Positions 1-9,510 are shown, counted from the first letter of the stretch. The stretch: DNA of 64,000 nucleotides from Corynebacterium glucuronolyticum DSM 44120 (GCF_030440595.1 NZ_CP047452.1:558001-622000), one strand, 5' to 3'. The notes: generated from the letters alone by a model not told the origin. A program made the numbers and translations.

Positions 1-3000
1 TTTTGCAGGCGCGTTCCAACACGTTCGATGTCACTCCGTACAACGTGACCACCAACCCCGCCACGGTGGGCGATACTGCCACGGTGCGGGCAACGGATCT
101 CATCCCGGATTACGAGTACAACGTTGTGTGGACCGATTCCGCCGGGAACAGGGTAGGCGAGTGCAAGGTTTCCTCCGATAGCCTGGGCAACATTCCGGCC
201 AATACTTGCCCGCTGACGGTTCCGGATACCATCGGCACCGCCGAGACCTACACCGCGAGCCTCTACGCCGGTCGCACGCTGGTGCAGGCCGACTCGTTCC
301 TCGCCACCCGCAACGATCAGGCCAACCCTTACGGCTCCGTGGGTGATCCCTACACCGGCCACTACAAGCAGGAAGCTGCCGATGGTCGCACGATGGAGTA
401 CGAGGCCGAGGGCCTCCCCGAGGGCCTGAGCATCGACCGGAAGACGGGCGAGATCACCGGTATCCCGACCAAGGCTGGCACCACTGTAGCCACGATCAAG
501 GCCAAGCAGATGAAGGGCGGCAAGGTCGAGCAGACCTTCCCCAAGGAGATCCCCTTCACCATTACCGATACGCCCCTGCCCAAGGGTAAGTCGCGCGTGC
601 CATACACCCACAAGCTCGCAACCGAGGGCCTTCCCGAGGGAGCTGAGATCTCCAACTACATCGTCAACGGCGCCGAAGGTCTGACCGTCAACGAGAAGGG
701 CGAGCTCACCGGTCTCCCGGCCGCCGCCGGCGAGTACAACGTGATTGTTCGTTACACCGTCAAGGACGGCGAGCGCACGTTCACCCACCTGGACCGCGTC
801 AAGTTCGTCGTCGATCCTTCCCAGGCTACCGAGACGAACGCCGAGTACCCCAAGGTTGTTGTCCAGCAGGGCACCACCAAGACTGCTAAGGCGGATAAGG
901 ACTTCCCGGCTCGCACGAAATTCAAGCTCGCCGAGGGCACCCCGGATTGGGTCTCCGTCGACGAGAACGGCATTGTCACCTACAAGCCGGGCCCGGATGA
1001 GAAGGTAGGCGAGCGGCTCTTCAACGTCACCGCTTCCTTCCCGGATGGTTCCACCCGCGATTACCGCCTGCCGGTCGAGGTCACCCCGTCCGACACGCAC
1101 ACCTACACCCCCGAGTATGAGGGTCTGGAACTGCGCCAGGGCAAGACGGGCTTCATCCCCGCCCCGGTGGACGCCGCCACCAAGCAGGCGCTGCCTGAGA
1201 AGAGCTCCTTTGAAAAGGTCTCCGGTGAAGAATGGATCACTGTTGATCCCACCACCGGTGTGATCAAAGCTGTCGTTCCCGTTCACCAGAAGGTTGGTGA
1301 TTACCCCGTCACGGTGAAGGTCACCTTCCCCGATGGCTCCACGGGTGAGGCGAAGACCACCGTTAAGGTGGTCGATTCCTACGACAAAAAGTTCGATCCC
1401 TACTACAAGGATATGGAAGCGGTCGCCGGTGGAGCGAAGGTCTACGGCGAGCTCCCAGAGAACGCCCCTGCGGATGCCACCTACGAGCTCATTGATCCAC
1501 TTGGATGGACAAGCGTTGATCCTGACAATGGTCAGGTCACCGCCCAGCCGCCGGTAGACGTCAAGCCTGGCGAATACTCCCAGAAGATTCAGGTCACCTA
1601 CTCGGATGGCACCAAGGAAACCAAGGAGGTCGCCCAGAAGATCACCGTCACCGCCAACAACGCAGACTCCGTCGAGCTTGCTTATGGCGATGAGGTTACG
1701 GTTCGCCAGGAGAAGGAAGCTAAGGTTCCTGCTCCTCAGGTGACCAAGGGTGAGCTTCCCGCCAACACGCTGTTCACCCTGGACAACCAGTATGACTGGT
1801 TGACCATCGACGGTAAGACCGGCGAGATCACCGCTAAGCCCACCAACAACACGGCCGCTGACAGCTACGAGATCCCCGTCACGGTAACCTTCCCGGATAA
1901 GTCCACCAAGGCTCTTTCGGCCAAGGTGAAGGTTGTTGCTTCCGATGTCACCACCTACGGCACGCCACAGTACAATTCCGTCAGCGTCAAGCCCGGCGGG
2001 ACCGCGAAGGTTGATCGCCCGAAGACGACAGAGGGTGAGGCGCTGCCAGAGGGCACGACCTTCGAACGCGTCGGCACCACGCCTGAGTGGGCCACCCTCA
2101 ACGAGGACGGCTCCATCACGGTTGCTCCTGGTGGTTCTGTTTCCAACGGCTCCTACGAGGTGCCGGTGACGGTTACCTACCCGGATGGCACCAAGGCCAA
2201 CGCCGTTGCCACCATCCAGGTTGGCGATACCCGCGCAGCCGAGGATGAGAAGAACGGTGTTACCGAGTACGAGCCCAAGACAGTGAAGCAGGGCGAGACT
2301 GAATCCGCCACGGCTAAGTCGTCCGACGAGGCCAGCTACGAAAGTGTTGCCGAGCTTCCCGAGTGGGTCAAGCTGGACAAGGAATCGGGCACCCTCTACT
2401 ACGCTCCCGGTTTTGAGGTAACGCCTAAGGAGTACCAGATCCCGATCCGCGTTACCTACGACGTAGACAAGTCCTTCCGCATCGTCAACGCGGTAGTGAC
2501 CGTCCAGGCCACGGACAAGGGCAGCTTCGATCCGAAGTATGCGGACACCACGGCTCGCCAGGGTGACACTCTGAATATCGATACCCCGAGGGACACCGAG
2601 GGCAAGGTACTGCCGGAGGGCACCACCTTCACCAAGGAAGGCGGCCCCAGTTGGGCTACCGTCAACCCCGATGGCACCATCACCGGCACCGTTCCGGCCG
2701 ACGCGCCTCTGAAGGATTACACCATTCAGGTGAAGGCACACTACCCGGATGGCACCACTGATGATCTCGATGCCGCGGTCAAGGTGACCAAGTCTTACAA
2801 GGACGAGTTCAACCCCGCCTACGAGCGTATCACGGTTGCCGCCGGCGACAGCAAGCTTGGCAAAGAGCCGACGGACGTTCCCGCCGGCTCGACCTTCAAG
2901 CTTGTCGACGCCCCCGCGTGGGTTACGATCGGTGAAAAGTCTGGACAGGTCTTCGTCAGCCCTGGTAAGGACGTGGCGCCGAAGGTGTACAAGCAGCGGG

Positions 3001-5090
3001 TAGAGGTCATTTACCCCAGTGGTCCCTCCGAGGTCGTCACCCAGGAGATCGAGGTCACTGGAAACTACGCTGACCGCTTCGACGGCAAGATCAACTACGA
3101 GAAGGTTGCCGAGGTTGCCCAGACAAAGTCTGAGACGATCGACCCGACCGTACAGGGTGACCTGCCCAGTGGTACCTACTACACGCTGAGGGAGGAGTCG
3201 GACTGGATCACGGTTGATCCGGTGACCGGCGCTGTCACCTTCTCGCCTGGCGCCAACCAGGAGGTCAAGACATACGACGTTCCGGTTATCGTCCACTTCC
3301 GCGATGATTCCGAGCTGGAGATCACCGCTCAGGCCAAGGTTGTTGAAAGCGACTACTCCAAGCACGGCGACCCGAAGTACGATGACATCGACACGGTCAC
3401 GCCTGGTGAAGATGTCCACGTCAACCCGCCGAAGGATAAGAACGGCAACGAGCTGCCCGACGGCAGCAAGTTCGAGAAGGACGGCACCACCCCGGATTGG
3501 GTTGTTGTTAACCCTGACGGCTCCCTCGACATCGATGGCAAGGATGCCGTTCCTGGAACCCACGAAATTACCGTCAAGGTCACCTACCCCGACGGTACGA
3601 CGGGTACCGCAAAGACCACGGTCACTGTCGATGGCAAACTCGCCGATAAGCTTGACCCGCAGTACGATTCGCTGACACTCCGCCAGGGCAAGACCGGCAC
3701 CATAGAGCGCCCGGCAGCCCTCAAGGACGTTGACGCTACTTTCGAGGTCATCAGCAGCCTGCCGCAGGGTGCATCGCTGAACGAAGACGGCTCCATTTCG
3801 GTGGATGCCACGAACGTGAAGCCGTACACCCAGGACATCCTGGTGAAGATTCACTACACCAAGGATGGTTCTGAGGACACCGCGGTTGCCAAGGTGACGG
3901 TGACGGAATCCCAGAGTAACGAGTACCAGCCGATCTACAAGGATAAGGACGTTCAACAGGGCGGCAAGGTCACTTTCGATGCTCCGAAGGATGCCAACGG
4001 CAAGACCATTCCGTCCGGCACTACTTACGCCCCGGGCGAAGGTAACCCCGACGGAGTGTATGTCAATCCGAACACCGGTGAGATCACCTACGAGCCTGGT
4101 GCCAATGAGACACCCGGCAAGAAGATGATCGACGTCGTTGTGACCTACCCCGATGGCACGAGTGAAACCATCACGGCCGAGGGCAACGTCACGGAATACA
4201 CCACCGCTGACTCCAGCAAGGTCACCTACCCGTCGCTGGTTCCTGACCGTGGCACCACGGTGAAGAGCAAGCCGTACATCGACCTGGTTGAGACCCCCGG
4301 TATCGAGATGAACGAGATTCCGGAGGGCACCACCTTCCAGGTTGATCAGTCCAAGGTTCCGGCCGGCTGGACCGTAAAGGTCGTCGACCAGACCACTGGT
4401 GAGGTTGAAGTCACTGTTCCTGAAAATGCCGTCACCGGTGTCGGCCAGGACATCCCCGTGAACGTCACCTTCAAGGATGGCTCCAAGCAGGCCTCCAAGG
4501 TCACGGTCACGCCGAAGGTTGCCTCCATCGCGAAGGAGACTACGTTCTCTATACAGCGATGCTTCGAGGACAACGATGACTGGTACACCAACCCGCTGCT
4601 CTACCTCATCCCGCTGGGTATCATCGGTCTGCTCACCCAGATCGAGCTGCCCCTCCCGGAGAGTGTCAAGCAGCAGCTGGATGCGCTGCGCCCGGCCAAC
4701 CCCGGTGAGCAGCCACAGTTCATCAAGGACCTCAACGCCCAGTTCGCTAACTCGGGCATCAAGGTCAACGCCGGCGGTATCCTCACCATCCTCGGCCTGA
4801 CCGCTGCGGCCGGCTTGGTTGGTGCTTACTACCTGTCCAAGTGCACCTCCGGCAAGGGCTGGGACTTCAGCGCCATCGAGACCGACGAGACCGGCAACAT
4901 CTTCTCCTCCGACGGCAACAAGACCCAGACGGGTGAGAAGACCACCGAGCTCGACCAGAATGGCAAGCCGAAGACCGGCGGCACCGCTAACCGCGCTGCC
5001 AGCGATGCCGAGACTGAGGCTCAGGAGGACACGGAGTACGCGGAGGAATCCGAATACACCGAGGAAACCGACACAACTGAATCCGAGTAA
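1..5090 (+). CDS. Giant Rib/YPDG-repeat surface protein, 5' end outside the window
   Basis: At least 1695 residues are visible and the gene continues upstream of base 1, so neither start nor signal peptide can be judged. From the N-terminal side I see about 100 residues of Ig-like sequence, two He_PIG/cadherin-like units (residues about 100-280, with GLPEGLSIDRKTGEITGIP), then 13 Rib/alpha-like units of about 90 residues, most ending in YPDGT or FPDGS followed by a V-x-V strand. A C-terminal region (about 1529-1612) holds two hydrophobic stretches, and the last 83 residues are acidic and Thr/Glu-rich. No LPXTG motif is present. Family knowledge: such repeat stalks are extracellular adhesin-like fibres. 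Attachment through the C-terminal hydrophobic region is inference. It converges on the FGGY kinase across a shared terminator. Confidence 0.85.
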   Translation, partial: LQARSNTFDVTPYNVTTNPATVGDTATVRATDLIPDYEYNVVWTDSAGNRVGECKVSSDSLGNIPANTCPLTVPDTIGTAETYTASLYAGRTLVQADSFLATRNDQANPYGSVGDPYTGHYKQEAADGRTMEYEAEGLPEGLSIDRKTGEITGIPTKAGTTVATIKAKQMKGGKVEQTFPKEIPFTITDTPLPKGKSRVPYTHKLATEGLPEGAEISNYIVNGAEGLTVNEKGELTGLPAAAGEYNVIVRYTVKDGERTFTHLDRVKFVVDPSQATETNAEYPKVVVQQGTTKTAKADKDFPARTKFKLAEGTPDWVSVDENGIVTYKPGPDEKVGERLFNVTASFPDGSTRDYRLPVEVTPSDTHTYTPEYEGLELRQGKTGFIPAPVDAATKQALPEKSSFEKVSGEEWITVDPTTGVIKAVVPVHQKVGDYPVTVKVTFPDGSTGEAKTTVKVVDSYDKKFDPYYKDMEAVAGGAKVYGELPENAPADATYELIDPLGWTSVDPDNGQVTAQPPVDVKPGEYSQKIQVTYSDGTKETKEVAQKITVTANNADSVELAYGDEVTVRQEKEAKVPAPQVTKGELPANTLFTLDNQYDWLTIDGKTGEITAKPTNNTAADSYEIPVTVTFPDKSTKALSAKVKVVASDVTTYGTPQYNSVSVKPGGTAKVDRPKTTEGEALPEGTTFERVGTTPEWATLNEDGSITVAPGGSVSNGSYEVPVTVTYPDGTKANAVATIQVGDTRAAEDEKNGVTEYEPKTVKQGETESATAKSSDEASYESVAELPEWVKLDKESGTLYYAPGFEVTPKEYQIPIRVTYDVDKSFRIVNAVVTVQATDKGSFDPKYADTTARQGDTLNIDTPRDTEGKVLPEGTTFTKEGGPSWATVNPDGTITGTVPADAPLKDYTIQVKAHYPDGTTDDLDAAVKVTKSYKDEFNPAYERITVAAGDSKLGKEPTDVPAGSTFKLVDAPAWVTIGEKSGQVFVSPGKDVAPKVYKQRVEVIYPSGPSEVVTQEIEVTGNYADRFDGKINYEKVAEVAQTKSETIDPTVQGDLPSGTYYTLREESDWITVDPVTGAVTFSPGANQEVKTYDVPVIVHFRDDSELEITAQAKVVESDYSKHGDPKYDDIDTVTPGEDVHVNPPKDKNGNELPDGSKFEKDGTTPDWVVVNPDGSLDIDGKDAVPGTHEITVKVTYPDGTTGTAKTTVTVDGKLADKLDPQYDSLTLRQGKTGTIERPAALKDVDATFEVISSLPQGASLNEDGSISVDATNVKPYTQDILVKIHYTKDGSEDTAVAKVTVTESQSNEYQPIYKDKDVQQGGKVTFDAPKDANGKTIPSGTTYAPGEGNPDGVYVNPNTGEITYEPGANETPGKKMIDVVVTYPDGTSETITAEGNVTEYTTADSSKVTYPSLVPDRGTTVKSKPYIDLVETPGIEMNEIPEGTTFQVDQSKVPAGWTVKVVDQTTGEVEVTVPENAVTGVGQDIPVNVTFKDGSKQASKVTVTPKVASIAKETTFSIQRCFEDNDDWYTNPLLYLIPLGIIGLLTQIELPLPESVKQQLDALRPANPGEQPQFIKDLNAQFANSGIKVNAGGILTILGLTAAAGLVGAYYLSKCTSGKGWDFSAIETDETGNIFSSDGNKTQTGEKTTELDQNGKPKTGGTANRAASDAETEAQEDTEYAEESEYTEETDTTESE
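831..4518. repeat. 13 tandem protein-level repeats (Rib/YPDG type)
   Basis: Each unit of about 250-290 bp begins with an aromatic, (F/Y)-x-P-x-Y-like segment, then a [RQ]-Q-G-type turn, an [AP]-x-[DE]-W-[VIA]-x-[VIL]-[ND] strand and a YPDG/FPDG hairpin. The copies differ clearly at both protein and DNA level, so this is an old array and not a recent slippage product. Unit starts can be placed near residues ETNAEY, HTYTPEY, KKFDPYY, SVELAY, YGTPQY, GVTEYE, SFDPKY, EFNPAY, KINYEK, GDPKYD, LDPQYD, EYQPIY and SKVTYP. Confidence 0.8.
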
Positions 5091-5160
5091 TAAATAGGGA
5101 GGCGCGCCACACGGCGTGCCTCCCTCACCTCGCGGTGGTAACTGGTCCCACCACCGCATG

Positions 5161-5187
5161 GCGCCACCTCCGGGTGGCGCTTTTTTA
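5161..5187. terminator. Bidirectional rho-independent terminator
   Basis: A perfect stem (gcgccacc, loop tccg, ggtggcgc) is followed by six T on the + strand. It sits between the convergent repeat protein and FGGY kinase genes and touches the kinase stop codon. A second inverted repeat (agggaggcgcgcc against ggcgtgcctccct) lies just upstream at about 5096-5126 and may add strength. Confidence 0.85.
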
Positions 5188-6681
5188 TTTCACTAGAGCC
5201 TTGTATAAGGCCTCAAAATTCGCCCGCAGCTCCCGGTAGTACTCGGCGTTCGCCTCAGTGGGGCAGATGCGCTCCCCAAACGGTGGCACGGCCCGATCGA
5301 CACCCGGGGCGATGATATTCAAGGCGATAAGCGCGGTGCCACGCAGCGTCGCCCGCTTCATGGCTAGGGGCACCACGTCGCAGCGCAGCGTGTCCGCGAG
5401 AATGTGGAGCCACGCCGGGTGGTCGGTAGTCACGCGCCCCGAGGCGATCACCCTCTCGGGCTGGGCACCGGCCTCGTCCAGCTCGTCGTAGATGCGACCG
5501 TAGGATACCGCGATGCCTTCGATGATTCCCCGCCACAGCCCCAGCGGTGTGGTGTCGTCGGTGATTCCCACCAGCGATGCCTTTGCTCCCGAGGCCCACC
5601 CCGTCGCCCGTTCCCCGGAGAAGAACGGCAGCACCTCGGGCGCGTGGTCCGACGGTGCGCCCGCCAGTGTTTCCTCGATGTCCTCGTGGGGGAGCGCTAC
5701 AACGGTGCGTTCCAGCCAGCTGATCGCGCGACCCACATCGTTGAGCGCCCCGCCGAGGATGACCTGGTCGCTCGAGACGCGATAACACCACAGCCCCTCG
5801 GGGATGTGCTCGGGTGCCTGGGGCAGCAAGACGCGCATGGCTCCCGACGTCGCCGCCGCCACCGCGATGGTGGAGGCATCGGTGGCTCCCGGGCCGACGT
5901 TGGATGGCCAGCCGTCGGGAATGCCATGGAACCAGGGGATGGCGTCGAGGGCGGGCCAGTCGAGCGAGGTGGGGAACGCGGGTTCGGTGGGGAGGTGGAG
6001 GGGCGAAATCAGGGAGGCCGGCACGTTGCACGCTGAAAGGATCTCCGTGTCGAGCTCGCCGGTGTGGGCGTTGACGATGCCGCTCCACGCGCCGGTGGAG
6101 GTGGCGAGGCCTTCGATTCCGGCGAGTTTCAGGTAGACGTACTCGCCGATGGTCATGACGCGCCAGGTCTTCTCCCACAGGTCGGGGAATTGGTCTTGTA
6201 TCCATAGGAATCGCGCGGGGTGGTAGCTGGTGTGAACGCGCACGCCGGTGCGCTGGTGGTATGCCCCCACATCGGTCTTCTGTTTGAGCTCCGCGACGTA
6301 GGCTGCGCACCGGGAGTCCGCATACGTTGCGCACGGTGTCAGTGCTCGTTTTTGCTTGTCGACGAGGAGGAGGCTCGACGCAAACGAATCGAAACACACC
6401 CCGGAGATCTGCAGGCCTTTGTCCTCTGCGAAGGCGACGATGGCGGTGACGATCTCCCGGCACTCATCGGCGACCTGGTCGGCATCGATGGTGCTGCGTC
6501 CGTCGTGCCCGGTGGTGAACTCGTGGGCGATGCGCTGTTTGGAGCCTTTGACGGGGCACCCGGTGGCGTCGTAGAGCCCTCCGCGGGAGGCCGTGGATCC
6601 AACGTCCATGGCGAGCACGTAGGGCGCGGTAGAGTCCTTGAGCTTGATGGACATAGTCGGGATCTTCGGGGTAGCTGCCAT
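5185..6681 (-). CDS. FGGY-family carbohydrate kinase
   Basis: 498 residues, the usual FGGY length. The N-terminal phosphate-binding segment reads LAMDVGSTASRGGLYD. The GVCFDSFASSLLLVD segment and the C-terminal half with ASGRVTTDHPAWLHILADTL and RGTALIAL fit the two actin-like lobes. The family phosphorylates pentoses, gluconate or glycerol with ATP in the cytoplasm. Gluconate or xylulose are possible substrates but none can be chosen from sequence. The first ATG is preceded by GGAGGG at only 2 nt, and an in-frame ATG (MSIKLKD) lies nine codons in, so the start is uncertain. No transporter or regulator adjoins it. Confidence 0.8.
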   Translation of the reverse strand: MAATPKIPTMSIKLKDSTAPYVLAMDVGSTASRGGLYDATGCPVKGSKQRIAHEFTTGHDGRSTIDADQVADECREIVTAIVAFAEDKGLQISGVCFDSFASSLLLVDKQKRALTPCATYADSRCAAYVAELKQKTDVGAYHQRTGVRVHTSYHPARFLWIQDQFPDLWEKTWRVMTIGEYVYLKLAGIEGLATSTGAWSGIVNAHTGELDTEILSACNVPASLISPLHLPTEPAFPTSLDWPALDAIPWFHGIPDGWPSNVGPGATDASTIAVAAATSGAMRVLLPQAPEHIPEGLWCYRVSSDQVILGGALNDVGRAISWLERTVVALPHEDIEETLAGAPSDHAPEVLPFFSGERATGWASGAKASLVGITDDTTPLGLWRGIIEGIAVSYGRIYDELDEAGAQPERVIASGRVTTDHPAWLHILADTLRCDVVPLAMKRATLRGTALIALNIIAPGVDRAVPPFGERICPTEANAEYYRELRANFEALYKALVK

Positions 6682-6842
6682 GCCCTCCAGTGTATTGGGA
6701 GGGGTATTTTCGGGGGGAGAAATGAGCCCATGGGGTTAACCGACGGTGAATTAATGGTGACGGTTAGCTTTCATCTGGTGCTTTCGGGGTGCAAAGCCAA
6801 TACCCTTAGTAGCGGTTTAGATAGAAAGATGGGGAGCACACC

Positions 6843-7271
6843 ATGACACGTGGATACCTAGTTCAACCTGATCTGACGGCAAAGGCCATCGAGTTTGATA
6901 TTGACAACGCCGCCGAATACATCGGTGGCACTGCGGAGGATCGCGTGGCTGTAGCCTTCCAGCAGCGCGAGAATGCGACACTCGCTGCATTGCACATGAC
7001 GCACGAGCAAGGGGACGGTGTGGAACCGAACGCCGTGGCATCGATGGCGAAGAACGAAGCCGCTACGGGCAACTCCGCTTTCTTTACTGATCCGACCACC
7101 GCCGTCATCGGCCCTGTTATTTTCGTTGGCCCGGAGGGGGAAGACATTTCCTTCGCCCAGATTGCGCTTGTCGACGACGGCATCCGCGCCGTCAAGAACT
7201 ACATGGAGGACGAGCCGGAGGATTACGCCCTGTGGCGCGCGGCTGCCCTCAACCTTCCTGAGACCCAGTAG
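6843..7271 (+). CDS. Conserved hypothetical protein, 142 residues
   Basis: I do not recognise the family. The protein is soluble and acidic, with no signal peptide or membrane segment. It has a central segment VIGPVIFVGPEGEDISFAQI and ends in an acidic helix (NYMEDEPEDYALWRAAALNL). The ATG has a ggggag motif about 5 nt upstream. It stands alone between the divergent FGGY kinase and the downstream TehA-like gene. Codon use matches its neighbours. Confidence 0.6.
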   Translation: MTRGYLVQPDLTAKAIEFDIDNAAEYIGGTAEDRVAVAFQQRENATLAALHMTHEQGDGVEPNAVASMAKNEAATGNSAFFTDPTTAVIGPVIFVGPEGEDISFAQIALVDDGIRAVKNYMEDEPEDYALWRAAALNLPETQ

Positions 7272-7332
7272 CTGCCCGGAACCGGGCAAGAATGTAGTGA
7301 TTATGGCCACACTGCGGGTACTATGATCGTTC

Positions 7333-8289
7333 GTGACTGAGAAATTCCGCCAACTCCCTCCGCCCGGCCCAGCCTGGGGCGGAAGCCTCATGGGGACATC
7401 CATTGTGGCCCGCCTCCTCGTCGAGGAGCACCTGCTATTTCTCGCCGGCATCTTTGTCGCCATAGCCTGCGTCATTCTCGCGGAGCTTACTGTCGGCTTC
7501 GCCCGCTTCCGCGAGCCTAGTTTTCGACGCACAACTATGGCCGAGTGGTCGATGTACTTCATCGGCATCCTGGCCCTCGGCGCGGCGCTATCCGGGATCA
7601 CCGGCAACAATCTCTTCCGGCTTATCGGCTTTTGGATCGGTGGACCCGTAACCGTGATCACGTGGGGGATTCAGCTCACGCGTTTCCATGGCGATCCCAA
7701 GTTCACGTGGGGCTTGCCGCTTGTGGGGCCGATGATCTCCGCGTCGGTCGCCGGTTGGCTCGCTCGCGACTACGGCAGCACGTACCACGTCATGGGCACG
7801 GTGTTGTTCTGTATGTCCCTGTTTACTGCTGTTCCCACGTTTGCCCGTGTGTATTGGGCTGCATGGCACGGCAAGGTGGATTTCACGGGTGCCAAGTCTG
7901 CGACGGCGTGGGTGCCGCTTGGCGTCGTTGGCCAGTCGACCACCGCCATGCAGATTCTTTACCCCGGTCCTTTTTCCATCCTGTATGGGCGGGTTGCCCT
8001 CGTCATCGCCATCCCCCTGGCGATCTACGCTATGACAATCTTCTACCCCAATGCTGCCCGGTGGGTTGCCTACTCACCTGCGTGGTGGTCATGCACGTTC
8101 CCGCCGGGAACCGTCAGCATGGGTGGCCACCAGGTCGCGCTCGTCAGCGGTTCGCATTGGCTCGACGTGGTGGCGCTCAGCATCCCCGTGGTGCTCATCG
8201 CCCACTGGGGATTATGTGCCAGCCGGTTTATTAGCTGGGTTACAGACCGAGGGCGGCCTGAATCGCGGGTGTTAGACCCATCGCGCTGA
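7333..8289 (+). CDS. TDT/TehA-family membrane transporter
   Basis: 318 residues with about 9-10 hydrophobic segments and the N-terminal PPPGPAWGGSLMGTSI segment typical of the tellurite-resistance/dicarboxylate transporter (TDT) family. These proteins move anions such as C4-dicarboxylates, sulfite or chloride across the inner membrane, and tellurite resistance is only one reported phenotype. The substrate here is unknown. The start is GTG at 7333, with tactat 8 nt before it, so a leaderless mRNA is possible. The 3' end overlaps the convergent 173-residue gene by 50 bp. Confidence 0.7.
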   Translation: MTEKFRQLPPPGPAWGGSLMGTSIVARLLVEEHLLFLAGIFVAIACVILAELTVGFARFREPSFRRTTMAEWSMYFIGILALGAALSGITGNNLFRLIGFWIGGPVTVITWGIQLTRFHGDPKFTWGLPLVGPMISASVAGWLARDYGSTYHVMGTVLFCMSLFTAVPTFARVYWAAWHGKVDFTGAKSATAWVPLGVVGQSTTAMQILYPGPFSILYGRVALVIAIPLAIYAMTIFYPNAARWVAYSPAWWSCTFPPGTVSMGGHQVALVSGSHWLDVVALSIPVVLIAHWGLCASRFISWVTDRGRPESRVLDPSR

Positions 8290-8761
8290 CGAGTGCTGCG
8301 ATGCCGCCGAGGAGCGCACCGACGGCGGCAATCGAGAAGCCAGCGGTGACGCCGGGGTTCTCGGAGAGCTTTGAGGAACCGAGGACGTCTGCGACGACGA
8401 CCCGCAGTGCACCGTCGTTAACGTTCACCATGCCGGGTGCACCAACGAGGGCGTTGACCCCATCCTTTTCGATGCCCTTGAAGGCACCCTCGTGAATGTT
8501 GGCGTTTTCGATGCCGTTGGCCTTGATGCCGTCTTTTTCGATGCCCTTAATGGCTCCTTCTGCGACGGTTGCGTTCTCGATTCCATTGACCTTGACGGCG
8601 TCCTTTTCTACGCCGACAACCTTGTTGTTAGATACAGCATCTTTCTGTACGCCCGTGATCGGGTTGTCGTGGATATCTGCAATGGCGGCGGAGGCGGGCA
8701 GTGCCTGGAGCGCCAGACCAAGAGCGAGAACGGGGGCGAGGGTGCGGGTGATCTTCTTCAT
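8240..8761 (-). CDS. Exported repeat protein with C-terminal hydrophobic helix, 173 residues
   Basis: The N-terminus MKKITRTLAPVLALGLALQALPASA is a clear Sec signal peptide. Residues about 35-110 hold a 23-residue repeat made of alternating 10- and 13-residue subunits that each begin G-[IV]-[EQ]-[KN]-[DA]: GVEKDAVKVN, GIENATVAEGAIK, GIEKDGIKAN, GIENANIHEGAFK. The repeat ends near GIEKDGVNAL. A long hydrophobic helix (about 140-165) then ends the protein in TPAIQAALGL. I do not recognise the family; the regular spacing could suit a solenoid. It lies 15 bp downstream of the 193-residue exported protein, probably in the same operon, and overlaps the TehA-like gene tail to tail. Confidence 0.7.
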   Translation of the reverse strand: MKKITRTLAPVLALGLALQALPASAAIADIHDNPITGVQKDAVSNNKVVGVEKDAVKVNGIENATVAEGAIKGIEKDGIKANGIENANIHEGAFKGIEKDGVNALVGAPGMVNVNDGALRVVVADVLGSSKLSENPGVTAGFSIAAVGALLGGIAALVSAMGLTPAIQAALGL

Positions 8762-8776
8762 TGTGGAAACCTTTCT

Positions 8777-9358
8777 TTACTTGCCAAGTTTTTCGAGCTG
8801 CTTCTCCAGCTCCCTGGCATATTCCATGTAGTACTTTGTGTTTTCAGAGACAGTCGAGGGGTCGGGGTTGCCGGGTGTCAGGCTGATTCCAGACGACAGC
8901 AGTGAGCTTGTCGACGCATCCGGCTCCGGCTCCGGCGGCGGTGCCTGCTGCACGCGGGTGCTGGCTTGTGCTGTGCCGAGGACGGTGCCATCGTCGGCGG
9001 TCGCCGTGAACTCGAGTGTGTGCGCCTCGGTAGATGGCGTGTCCCACGTGATGCTCTTGAAGATGGCAAATCCGTGGTTGAAACGGGCGGTGTAGGCGGT
9101 CTTCGCCCCGTCAATGGTGACGGTTACGTTGCCGTGGATCCTGTCTGCTCGCTCCCCATCGGCGCCGACGTACTGCAGTGAGTACCCGGCTTTCTGCCCG
9201 GTGAGGACATCGGTATCGGAGTACAAGAGGTGGAGTCCCTGCGGCTGGACCTGGTTCGCGGTTGCGGGGGCCGGCTCGGCGAGGGCGACTGGCTGAGTGA
9301 AAGTTAAAGGCACAAGAGTGGAGACGCATACGAGGAGTAAAGCGGATCTCTGGTGCAT
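8777..9358 (-). CDS. Exported protein of unknown function, 193 residues
   Basis: I start it at the ATG giving MHQRSALLL because GGGAGAA lies 7-8 nt upstream; a longer ATG/TTG version exists. A signal peptide ends near LAEPAPA. The mature part has one predicted beta-sandwich-like region (YSDTDVLTGQKAGYSLQYV to LEFTATADDGTVLGTAQAS), a Pro/Glu linker (QQAPPPEPEPDAS) and a short charged C-terminal helix (YMEYARELEKQLEKLGK). There is no membrane anchor. It is first in a two-gene unit with the 173-residue repeat protein and is divergent from feoA. Confidence 0.65.
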   Translation of the reverse strand: MHQRSALLLVCVSTLVPLTFTQPVALAEPAPATANQVQPQGLHLLYSDTDVLTGQKAGYSLQYVGADGERADRIHGNVTVTIDGAKTAYTARFNHGFAIFKSITWDTPSTEAHTLEFTATADDGTVLGTAQASTRVQQAPPPEPEPDASTSSLLSSGISLTPGNPDPSTVSENTKYYMEYARELEKQLEKLGK

Positions 9359-9510
9359 GGGCGATTCTCCCATCAAATTTGAGTTGACCTGTAGTGTAGC
9401 AACAACTCTATCCGAGGTTCACCCCCTAGTTTGTGGACCCAAAGTACCGGCGTGTCGCTTTTGTGAAAAAACTCACAGCCCCAGGCTTAGGATATTTTAA
9501 ACTCGCCTAG

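Noticed and set aside
831..4518. Possible CRISPR or satellite array
   Set aside because: The repeats are at protein level, in frame, about 90 codons long and diverged in DNA.
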